NCBI GenBank assembly: GCA_021371795.1
Contig: JAJFVK010000008.1
Span: 148,159-212,158 of the forward strand
Direction of reading: 5' to 3'
DNA: 64,000 nt
Source: Planctomycetaceae bacterium
GTDB lineage: Bacteria; Planctomycetota; Phycisphaerae; Sedimentisphaerales; UBA12454
Both the position numbers and the translations under genes were made by a program. Positions 16,022 through 22,866 of this stretch are shown in pieces. The notes below the pieces were generated by a model. The model saw nothing but the letters and a program-made list of their open reading frames with translations. It ran no database searches and was not told the origin of the DNA. Position 1 is the first letter of the stretch. Each line of letters begins with the position of its first letter.

Positions 16022-18007
16022 ATGGAATCTCATATTATACAATTAACACCTGCTGCCCAAAAATACGGTAATTTAAATATAAGTTGCTGCGGCAAAGGGT
16101 TTTTCCCGCCCGATATTTTTGGATGCTCATCCCGAAAAGGTGGCAAAGGTGTGCCGATTACCATTAAAGTTCAGGGACTATCAAAACCTATAGAGACGGA
16201 TATTCCCACTACTACGAAAGGCAAGCCCCGCTGGTTATTTAGAGAAAGAGCTTGGGTAAAGAATTTTATAAAGTTAAATCAACTCAAGAACAATAATCAT
16301 ATAATGATTAAACGTCTTAATTATAGAACTTATCAGATTATGTCAAATAACAATCTTGCTAAACAGTCTTTACCCGAAAATATCACTTTAAAAGAATTAC
16401 CAATAAAAATTAAACCAATAACCTTGAATGACCTCATTGGGATAAAAGAAGCAAGTGAATGGGCAACCCAATATCTCGGTAAAAAAGTAACCACATCGAA
16501 CATTTCTTATTTGATTCAATACGGATGCATAAAAAAAATAGGTGATAATGGTTCTACGCAAATTTCAAAACAAGAATTACTTGATTATTATAAATCTTAC
16601 AATGGTCAAAGATTAATTTCCTGGAAGAATAAATTAGGTGATGATTTAAATTGGGCATTATCATTTGACCAATATAAAGAAGCGGAGACGACAAAACATG
16701 TTCATCGTCTGCATCCTTACAAGGGAAAGTTTATTCCTCAACTTGTGGAGTACTTTTTAGACAACCATACTGATAAATTCAAAAAACATACCTATTTTAA
16801 AAAAGGCGATATTGTTCTCGATCCTTTTTCCGGCAGCGGCACCACAATGGTTCAGGCTTGTGAACTTGGAATGCACGCCATCGGCATTGACGTTTCAGCT
16901 TTTAATGCTCTTATAGGAAATTGTAAAGTAATAAAGTATGACTTGCCAAATATTAAAAAGGAATTAAGCCGAATAACAGCATTGCTTGAAAAATATCTTG
17001 AAAATTCACATACAGTTGACTTTGAAAAAAAGTTGCTGGGGAAAATTTACGAATTTAACGAAAAATATTTCCCTGTTCCTGACTATAAATATAAAGTCAA
17101 ACGAGGTGAAATTGACGAAAATAAGTACGGTGCGGAAAGGGAAAAAGAATTTTTGCCGATATATAATGATTTGGTTAAACAATACGGTATAACATTACTT
17201 CAGGACAAATCTGGCAGTTTTCTCGATAAATGGTATTCTCAACATATCAAAAGTGAAATCCAATTTGTTTTTGGTGAAATCAAGAAAATTAAAAATATTG
17301 AGACGAAAAAAATAATTTCAATCATATTGAGCCGAACCATTCGTTCCTGTAGAGCCACAACGCACGCGGATTTGGCGACATTAAAAGAACCTGTAAATAC
17401 CACTTATTATTGTGCAAAGCACGGCAAAATTTGCAAGCCGCTATTTTCAATTTTAAAAAGGTGGCAAACATATACAAAGGATACGGTTAATCGACTTGAA
17501 CAGTTTGACAAATTAAGAACACAGACATTTCAAGCATGTCTTGCGGGTGATAGCAGAACGATAGATATTTTCAGTACACTTGAAAAGAAAACTCCTGAAT
17601 TTGCAAAGTTGGTGAGAAAACAAAAGATTAAGGGCATTTTTTCGAGTCCACCTTATGTTGGTCTGATTGATTATCATGAACAGCATGCTTATGCGTATGA
17701 CTTGTTTGGTTTCAGCAGAAAAGACAACCTTGAAATCGGGCCTATGAGTAAAGGGCAAGGCAGAGAAGCTAAAGAAAGTTATATACAAGGTATTGCCGAC
17801 GTCTTGAACAACTGTAAAAAATTTATGGTTGAAGATTTCGACGTTTTTCTTGTCGCAAATGATAAATACAATATGTATCCGACCATCGCAGAAAAGGCCG
17901 GAATGAAAATTGTGCATCAGTATAAACGGCCAGTTCTTAACCGCACCGAAAAAGATAAAGGTGCATATTCGGAAATAATTTTCCATTTTAAAAGGCAAGA
18001 TTTGTGA
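16022..18007 (+). CDS. DNA methyltransferase of the R-M island (N4-cytosine/N6-adenine type) with N-terminal DNA-binding region
   Basis: Amino-methyltransferase that would protect host DNA from the endonuclease encoded downstream. Three parts are visible. Residues about 1-105 end in RERAWVKNFIKLNQLKNNNH and an IKRLNYRTYQI strand, resembling B3/EcoRII-N-type pseudobarrel DNA-binding domains. Residues about 130-195 look like an excisionase-type helix-turn-helix. The catalytic part starts with a motif X-like segment (HPYKGKFIPQLVEYFL), then motif I DPFSGSGTT at 267-275, and ends with motif IV SPPY at 542-545. About 270 residues separate I and IV, so motif order is X-I-...-IV, with target recognition probably between. 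ATG 16022 is preferred over TTG 16001 (seven codons upstream). The stop is one base before the next ATG. Confidence 0.85.
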   Translation: MESHIIQLTPAAQKYGNLNISCCGKGFFPPDIFGCSSRKGGKGVPITIKVQGLSKPIETDIPTTTKGKPRWLFRERAWVKNFIKLNQLKNNNHIMIKRLNYRTYQIMSNNNLAKQSLPENITLKELPIKIKPITLNDLIGIKEASEWATQYLGKKVTTSNISYLIQYGCIKKIGDNGSTQISKQELLDYYKSYNGQRLISWKNKLGDDLNWALSFDQYKEAETTKHVHRLHPYKGKFIPQLVEYFLDNHTDKFKKHTYFKKGDIVLDPFSGSGTTMVQACELGMHAIGIDVSAFNALIGNCKVIKYDLPNIKKELSRITALLEKYLENSHTVDFEKKLLGKIYEFNEKYFPVPDYKYKVKRGEIDENKYGAEREKEFLPIYNDLVKQYGITLLQDKSGSFLDKWYSQHIKSEIQFVFGEIKKIKNIETKKIISIILSRTIRSCRATTHADLATLKEPVNTTYYCAKHGKICKPLFSILKRWQTYTKDTVNRLEQFDKLRTQTFQACLAGDSRTIDIFSTLEKKTPEFAKLVRKQKIKGIFSSPPYVGLIDYHEQHAYAYDLFGFSRKDNLEIGPMSKGQGREAKESYIQGIADVLNNCKKFMVEDFDVFLVANDKYNMYPTIAEKAGMKIVHQYKRPVLNRTEKDKGAYSEIIFHFKRQDL

Positions 18008-18008
18008 A

Positions 18009-19163
18009 ATGAAACTATTACTTAAAAAGTTGAGCATATCCATAGAACATCTAAAGTGCCTTGATGAAGTTTTTCTTAAGCATAATGAAGAATACAAGAG
18101 AATTAATTCTATATTAAATTCTGTCGAGTTTAAACCTATCTATGAAGAAATTTCAAGAGAACTCTATGCAGGTGGAAAAACGGCTGCACAAAGCCAAATC
18201 AGATTAAATCGGCAAATGATATTGGGTGATGTAATTGAGTATATTTTTTCAGGGAGAGCCTATTATTACGCAGCTAAGTCAGATCAAAACTTAAAAAAAT
18301 TTTACAAACTGATTTTGTATTCAGTGAACCAAATGTTGCTTTATGATACTATAACAGTAAATCCTAAGCTGAGGAAATATTACATTCAAAGATTAGAAAG
18401 AAAAATCAATAATAAAGTTCTTTTTGAAAAAGAAGGTGATAAAGCTTTAGCAAAAACAATAAAAGATAGTAATATTAAAATTTGGCAAAAAGGTTGGACA
18501 ACCGCAATAGATGATTTTATAGATTCAATCTTACCTAAGACATTAGGTGCTCCTAAAGAATTAATTGTTTTTGCTGAATTCATTCGTTTGCAGATTGGTA
18601 TCATTATCCCTTTACTGTTAATACAAAGAATATTTGGCAATAAAAATCCGATAGCCCCTCCGGATTTTCTTATTCTTAAAGGCAACAAGGAAATTTATGG
18701 TATTGAAGTTGGATACAAAAAAGAACTCCAAAGTCGTGAGTTTTCAATAAGAACTTCCATTCCAACATTTGCGGTTGACTTAAAAAATAATATGCATAAT
18801 AGATGCCCTAAATGTGGCGAGAATATTTTATATTGTGATATCGTAATTGAAAATTTTTCTAATGGAACTCTCGATAATATACTTGCTTCTCGAAATGATA
18901 AGAGTCGTGTTTATTGCAATGAGTGTACAAGGTTTAATAACGGAAAATGCAAATACTCAAATTATTATGGCTGGGTAGAAGGAAAAAATTTTAATCAACA
19001 ACCTCTTGAAGCAAAAGCTGGCAGACATTATCATACATGTTGCGTAAAGGATGATCATTATATGTATAGAAGAACTCCAAGAAAAATTTTTGAAAATCAT
19101 TTAAAAGATTTTTTTGCACAAATTCCTGAAATAGATGGTATTGAAAATTTGAAAGATAGATAA
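18009..19163 (+). CDS. Unrecognised R-M island protein with possible PD-ExxxK nuclease site and cysteine clusters
   Basis: I do not recognise the family with certainty. The 384-residue protein has a helical N-terminal half with a hydrophobic segment around 195-210 (GIIIPLLLIQRIFG). Then comes PD at 218-219, followed 14 residues later by E233-VGY-K237, a spacing seen in PD-(D/E)XK nucleases, though with ExxxK rather than ExK. Downstream, C266/C269/C276 and C303/C306/C314 could bind zinc, and a HYHTCC segment follows. It starts one base after the methyltransferase stop and overlaps the TdeIII-like gene by one base, so all three are co-translated. It may be a second nuclease, a specificity partner or a regulator of the R-M system. 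No signal peptide. Confidence 0.6.
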   Translation: MKLLLKKLSISIEHLKCLDEVFLKHNEEYKRINSILNSVEFKPIYEEISRELYAGGKTAAQSQIRLNRQMILGDVIEYIFSGRAYYYAAKSDQNLKKFYKLILYSVNQMLLYDTITVNPKLRKYYIQRLERKINNKVLFEKEGDKALAKTIKDSNIKIWQKGWTTAIDDFIDSILPKTLGAPKELIVFAEFIRLQIGIIIPLLLIQRIFGNKNPIAPPDFLILKGNKEIYGIEVGYKKELQSREFSIRTSIPTFAVDLKNNMHNRCPKCGENILYCDIVIENFSNGTLDNILASRNDKSRVYCNECTRFNNGKCKYSNYYGWVEGKNFNQQPLEAKAGRHYHTCCVKDDHYMYRRTPRKIFENHLKDFFAQIPEIDGIENLKDR

Positions 19164-19945
19164 TGGCATTAACTTCAGAACAAAATGCAGGCATTGAAAA
19201 TATACTTAAGAATAGTTTAAGGCATAAATTTCAAAATTATACTCCAGAACCAGCATTAATGCCATTTCATACGCGGTTGCTTGGCAAAGACCGTATGGCT
19301 TTGTTTTCTTTTATTCAATCTCTCAACACGAATTTTGGGACAAGTATTTTTGAACCGGTTGCTTTAGCATTAGCTTCTTCTAGTTTCGCAAGTGCAGCAT
19401 CACAGCAAAAGGCCGGAACACAAATTTCTTCCGAAGCACACAGAGTTATACAAAATATAATGGACAATCTATTAACTGCTGATACTACGCCGAACAAACC
19501 ACAGGAAATAGAGGCTATCCGATCTGTTTGTCAACAAGGTGAGATGAAAAATGTTAAACTTACAAAAATTGACATCAAACTTGTTGCGCACAACGGAACT
19601 ATTTATTTGTTTGATCTTAAAACCGCAAAACCTAATGCAGGTGGTTTTAAAGAATTCAAGAGGACTCTTTTGGAGTGGATTGCAGCTATACTCGCAGTTG
19701 ACTCAACGGCAGATGTGCAATCACTTATAGCCATTCCATACAATCCTTATGATCCTCAACCTTACAATCGTTGGACAATGCGAGGAATGCTTGACTTGCC
19801 CAATGAATTAAAAGTTGCAAATGAGTTTTGGGATTTTATTGGCGGTGAAGGTGCTTATCAAGATTTGCTAAATATTTTTGAACAAATAGGAATTGAATTG
19901 CGACCTGAAATTGATGCCTATTTCAGCCGCTATAATAGGGCATAA
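19163..19945 (+). CDS. TdeIII-family type II restriction endonuclease
   Basis: Restriction endonuclease; known members of this family (TdeIII, MjaII) are described as cutting GGNCC. The 260-residue length fits. Strongly characteristic stretches are SLRHKFQNYTPEPALMPFHT, LLGKDRMALFSFIQSLNTNF and KTAKPNAGGFKEFKRTLLEW. The likely active site is PD-(D/E)XK-like: D137, then D151-L-K153. The C-terminal NRWTMRGMLDLPNELKVANE segment is also family-like. The ATG shares its A with the TAA stop of the gene before. The nuclease is last in the operon, after the methyltransferase, which is usual for safe establishment. The specificity is inferred from the family, not visible here. Confidence 0.9.
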   Translation: MALTSEQNAGIENILKNSLRHKFQNYTPEPALMPFHTRLLGKDRMALFSFIQSLNTNFGTSIFEPVALALASSSFASAASQQKAGTQISSEAHRVIQNIMDNLLTADTTPNKPQEIEAIRSVCQQGEMKNVKLTKIDIKLVAHNGTIYLFDLKTAKPNAGGFKEFKRTLLEWIAAILAVDSTADVQSLIAIPYNPYDPQPYNRWTMRGMLDLPNELKVANEFWDFIGGEGAYQDLLNIFEQIGIELRPEIDAYFSRYNRA

Positions 19946-20031
19946 ATATTTATGTTTAAATTTCCGGGGACACCTTACTAATTTTTTTCCATAAAATTAT
20001 GACCAGTCATTTTTAAGCGCGGATTTAACGT

Positions 20032-20047
20032 ATTTATTGATTTAAAA
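20032..20047. repeat. Right 16-bp direct repeat flanking the R-M island
   Basis: ATTTATTGATTTAAAA, identical to the copy at 15876-15891. The pair encloses the three R-M genes and little else, as expected of an inserted or excisable segment. Confidence 0.55.
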
Positions 20048-20066
20048 AGGATGGATGTGCTGTTTT

Positions 20067-20110
20067 CCCAGGGCTTTGCCCTGGGCTAATATGTTATACC
20101 CTTTCAGGGT
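20067..20110. repeat. Double-hairpin repeat element
   Basis: CCCAGGGC-TTT-GCCCTGGG (20067-20085) is followed 12 bases later by ACCCT-TTC-AGGGT (20098-20110). Sequences of this kind are widespread intergenic repeats in several bacterial phyla (from memory). Only one copy occurs in the window. Confidence 0.6.
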
Positions 20111-20207
20111 TGTAAGAAAAAGTAATTTAAGTGATAACTACCGGCGTTCCACATTCTGTCTACTGTGTTCTGTGTTCTATTTTCAAAATGCATGTCGGAG
20201 CCATTTG

Positions 20208-20286
20208 GGCGGAGATCCCCGAGTTTTTAGGAATTTTATTTTACAATCCCCCATGCGGGGACCTTGAAAATAAAAATCAGAGGGGA
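20208..20286. repeat. Interspersed ~79-bp repeat, copy 1
   Basis: Starts GGCGGAGATCCCCGAGT, holds TTACAATCCCCCATGCGGGG in the middle and ends CAGAGGGG. The same order of words is found at 42728-42806. The central CCCC...GGGG could pair. Confidence 0.65.
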
Positions 20287-20340
20287 TAGCATTTTTAAAA
20301 GCTGTGTAGCATTTTTAAAATGTTAGTAGCATTTTAATTT
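20287..20340. repeat. Three direct repeats with exact 20-bp period
   Basis: TAGCATTTTTAAAA begins at 20287 and 20307, and a shortened copy (TAGCATTTTAA) at 20327. The six-base spacers differ. They directly abut the 79-bp repeat. Confidence 0.65.
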
Positions 20341-20482
20341 TTTTTCGCACCTTGCGAACTCACTTTCGCGCAATGGCCTGAAATCCGCAATATTTCCTTC
20401 CCTAATAGTATGGCCGTGCACAAATTTACGAAAAAAATGGAAACAAATGACGTTTTCTGGTCGTGGATTAAGAAAACAAAAA

Positions 20483-20512
20483 ATTTTGCGCAATTTTTCC
20501 CTTGCGCAAAAT
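20483..20512. repeat. Hairpin with 11-bp perfect arms
   Basis: ATTTTGCGCAA (20483-20493) and TTGCGCAAAAT (20502-20512) around an eight-base loop. It lies 140 bases before the exporter gene and far from any stop codon, so it is not an obvious terminator. Confidence 0.5.
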
Positions 20513-20584
20513 GACGAATTTGCGCAGGCGTAATTCTGAAAAATCGTCATCGGCGAGCCGGCCGCGCGTGTAAGTTATTTTGAC

Positions 20585-20613
20585 TTGAATAAAAGCGATA
20601 TACCAATTACACT
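20585..20613 (+). promoter_or_regulatory. Promoter candidate for the exporter gene
   Basis: TTGAAT (20585-20590), 17-base spacer, TACACT (20608-20613). The start would be near 20620, leaving a leader of about 36 bases with GGAG at 20647-20650 before the ATG at 20656. Confidence 0.4.
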
Positions 20614-20655
20614 ATTAAGTTCAATAAATCTCTTTTAAGTATTATTGGAGTCATA

Positions 20656-22848
20656 ATGAATTTAGGACGTATATGGAAATATGTTTTGCCGCAATGGCCG
20701 AGGGTTATCATTCTGATAATCTCGATAACTATGGTAAGTTCGCTGTTTGCGCTTAGCTTTTTGACCATTATACCTATATTAAAGGTAATGATGAGTCCGG
20801 AGGGCTTACACGGATGGATTGACCGCAGCAGTTGCGAATGGCGGTATGGTACGACTTTTTATATGCCGGATATTACGCATGGGCAGGAATCAATATATGG
20901 GCTGCGGGTTCAAAAATTAGCGAAAAAAAGCCTTGCGGAAAAAGCGGGGTTGCGGCCGGATGATATTATCGTCTCGATAGAAGATTTCAATTCTACGGCC
21001 GAGGCTAATCAGCCGGCAGAAGCGAAACAGCCATATATGAAAATTCTTGAAAAACTGGCGACGATGACCGGCAACGATTCAATATGTTTGAATATTCAGA
21101 GATTAATCAACGGCGAATTGTCTGCTTGTCAGATTGCGATGGCAAAACCAAACGCCCAGATGTATGACAAGGCCGGGTTTATTGACAGGATTAGCTGGGC
21201 GGGCAAGTGGTTTGCGTCGGAGCAGTCAGAGAGAATCGCGGCTCTTTTGCCAAGGGATAACAGTAACAACGCAAAGAAAGAGGCGGGGAAAATAATCATA
21301 TATGGAATGCTTATTGTTACGCTGTTCAGGTGCTTTTTCACATTCATTCAGAAATATTATGGCGCGAAAGTAATGCAGGTTGCGACGGCTAATCTTCGCG
21401 AAGAAATGTTTACGCACTCAATGCATATGAATGTGGGGCATTTTACTTCTTACGGCACGAGCGATTCTATCAGCAGAATGATCGGCGATGTCGGCGGTAT
21501 CGGCAAAGGCATTAAAGTTTTCCTCGGCAAAGATATTCAGGAGCCGATGAAGGCGTTTTTTATGCTTATCGTGGCGTTTATGCTGAATTGGAAGCTGACG
21601 CTGATATTTATTACGGCGGCGCCTGCGGTGATGTTTATTTTTTCGACGTTTGGCAGGAAGGTTCGCAAATATGCACGGCGGTCTTTGCAGGGCACGGCTT
21701 CGCTGCTGGGCAAATTGCAGGAATCCATCTCGTCGTTAAAAGTTGTGAAGGTGTATAACCGTCAGCAATATGAAACCGATAAATATACCGTGTTGAGCAG
21801 AAAACAACTCAAGCAGACACTTCGTCTGGCGAAGGTTGATTCGGCGACTCGGCCGCTGCTGGATTTTCTCGGAATGATAGTCGGTGCGGTGGCGCTGTAT
21901 ATCGGAATCGTATGGGTAACCAATAACGATTTGGATCCTACATCGTTTTTTATGATATTAATCGCGCTGGGCGTGGCGGCGGAGTCCGTTCGCAAGACGA
22001 GCGATATTTGGAACCAGATTCAGGACTGCAACGCCGCGGCTGACAGAGTGTTTCAACTTTTAGATACGCCGGCGGAATCGGAAAAGACAAACGCGGTTAC
22101 TCTTGGACAAATAAAGAAACAAATCGACTTTAAAAATATCGTGTTCACCTATCCGGGCTACAGCGAGCCGGTGCTGCGTGATTTCAGTTTGACTGTGCAG
22201 GCGGGACATAACATCGCGGTTGTAGGACCGAACGGGTCTGGGAAAACGACACTGGTTAATCTGCTGCCGAGATTTTATAATCCTGACAGCGGCGCGATTT
22301 TGATGGACGGCGTTGATATTAAGGATTGCAGTCTCAAAAGCCTCCGTGATCAAATCGCGATGGTGACGCAGAATGTTGTAACGTTCAACGATACGGTTGC
22401 GGCAAATATCAGGTATGGTAATCTCAACGCGACGATGGATGAAGTTATTACCGCGGCCAAACGCGCTTATGTGCACGAATTTATTGAGCCGCTGCCAGAC
22501 GGTTATAATACGATTATAGGCGAAAATGGTTCTGGGTTCAGCGGCGGTCAGCTTCAGCGAATCGCAATTGCGCGTGCGATAGTTAAAAACCCGTCAATAC
22601 TTATTTTCGACGAGGCGATGAGCCAGGTTGACGCCGACAGCGAAGCGAAAATACAGAAAGCACTGGAAGAAATAATGCGAGGCAGAACGAGCTTCGTTAT
22701 CGCGCATCGTTTCAGTACCGTTGTGTCGGCAGACAAAATCGTGGTTATGAATCACGGCAGAATCGCGGCACAGGGAACTCATGCGGAACTTGTCAAGACA
22801 AGCGGTTTGTACAAGAGTCTTTATGAGACGCAATTAATGGGAAAATAA
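20656..22848 (+). CDS. MsbA-type ABC exporter with PDZ-like insertion
   Basis: Homodimeric-type ABC exporter with fused membrane and ATPase parts, probably flipping a lipid-linked glycan or lipid across the inner membrane. TM1 lies at about residues 14-40. Then comes an extra region of about 170 residues; its part GLRVQKLAKKSLAEKAGLRPDDIIVSIED has the look of a PDZ domain, placed in the first periplasmic loop. The remaining membrane helices follow from about residue 215. Walker A GPNGSGKT is at 524-531, the signature is FSGGQ (628-632) instead of LSGGQ, and Walker B ends D652-E653. The usual DEATSALD is DEAMSQVD. At 730 residues it is about 150 longer than MsbA, explained by the insertion. 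GGAG lies five bases upstream of the ATG. Confidence 0.88.
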   Translation: MNLGRIWKYVLPQWPRVIILIISITMVSSLFALSFLTIIPILKVMMSPEGLHGWIDRSSCEWRYGTTFYMPDITHGQESIYGLRVQKLAKKSLAEKAGLRPDDIIVSIEDFNSTAEANQPAEAKQPYMKILEKLATMTGNDSICLNIQRLINGELSACQIAMAKPNAQMYDKAGFIDRISWAGKWFASEQSERIAALLPRDNSNNAKKEAGKIIIYGMLIVTLFRCFFTFIQKYYGAKVMQVATANLREEMFTHSMHMNVGHFTSYGTSDSISRMIGDVGGIGKGIKVFLGKDIQEPMKAFFMLIVAFMLNWKLTLIFITAAPAVMFIFSTFGRKVRKYARRSLQGTASLLGKLQESISSLKVVKVYNRQQYETDKYTVLSRKQLKQTLRLAKVDSATRPLLDFLGMIVGAVALYIGIVWVTNNDLDPTSFFMILIALGVAAESVRKTSDIWNQIQDCNAAADRVFQLLDTPAESEKTNAVTLGQIKKQIDFKNIVFTYPGYSEPVLRDFSLTVQAGHNIAVVGPNGSGKTTLVNLLPRFYNPDSGAILMDGVDIKDCSLKSLRDQIAMVTQNVVTFNDTVAANIRYGNLNATMDEVITAAKRAYVHEFIEPLPDGYNTIIGENGSGFSGGQLQRIAIARAIVKNPSILIFDEAMSQVDADSEAKIQKALEEIMRGRTSFVIAHRFSTVVSADKIVVMNHGRIAAQGTHAELVKTSGLYKSLYETQLMGK

Positions 22849-22866
22849 TTTTTTCGGGTATCGCAA

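Larger units (their letters stand above)
19946..20655. other. 710-bp gene-free spacer rich in repeats
   Basis: No gene is supported. In order it holds the right 16-bp direct repeat (20032-20047), a double hairpin (20067-20110), a 79-bp interspersed repeat (20208-20286), a 20-bp-period array (20287-20340), an 11-bp-arm hairpin (20483-20512) and a promoter candidate (20585-20613). Confidence 0.6.

Noticed and set aside
15825..20047. Prophage or transposon carrying the R-M genes
   Set aside because: No integrase, transposase or terminal inverted repeats are seen; only short direct repeats.
20055..20267. 70-codon plus-strand reading frame
   Set aside because: It runs through the double hairpin and the 79-bp repeat; composition reflects the repeats.
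20287..20340. Plasmid-type origin iterons
   Set aside because: Only three copies, no replication initiator gene nearby.
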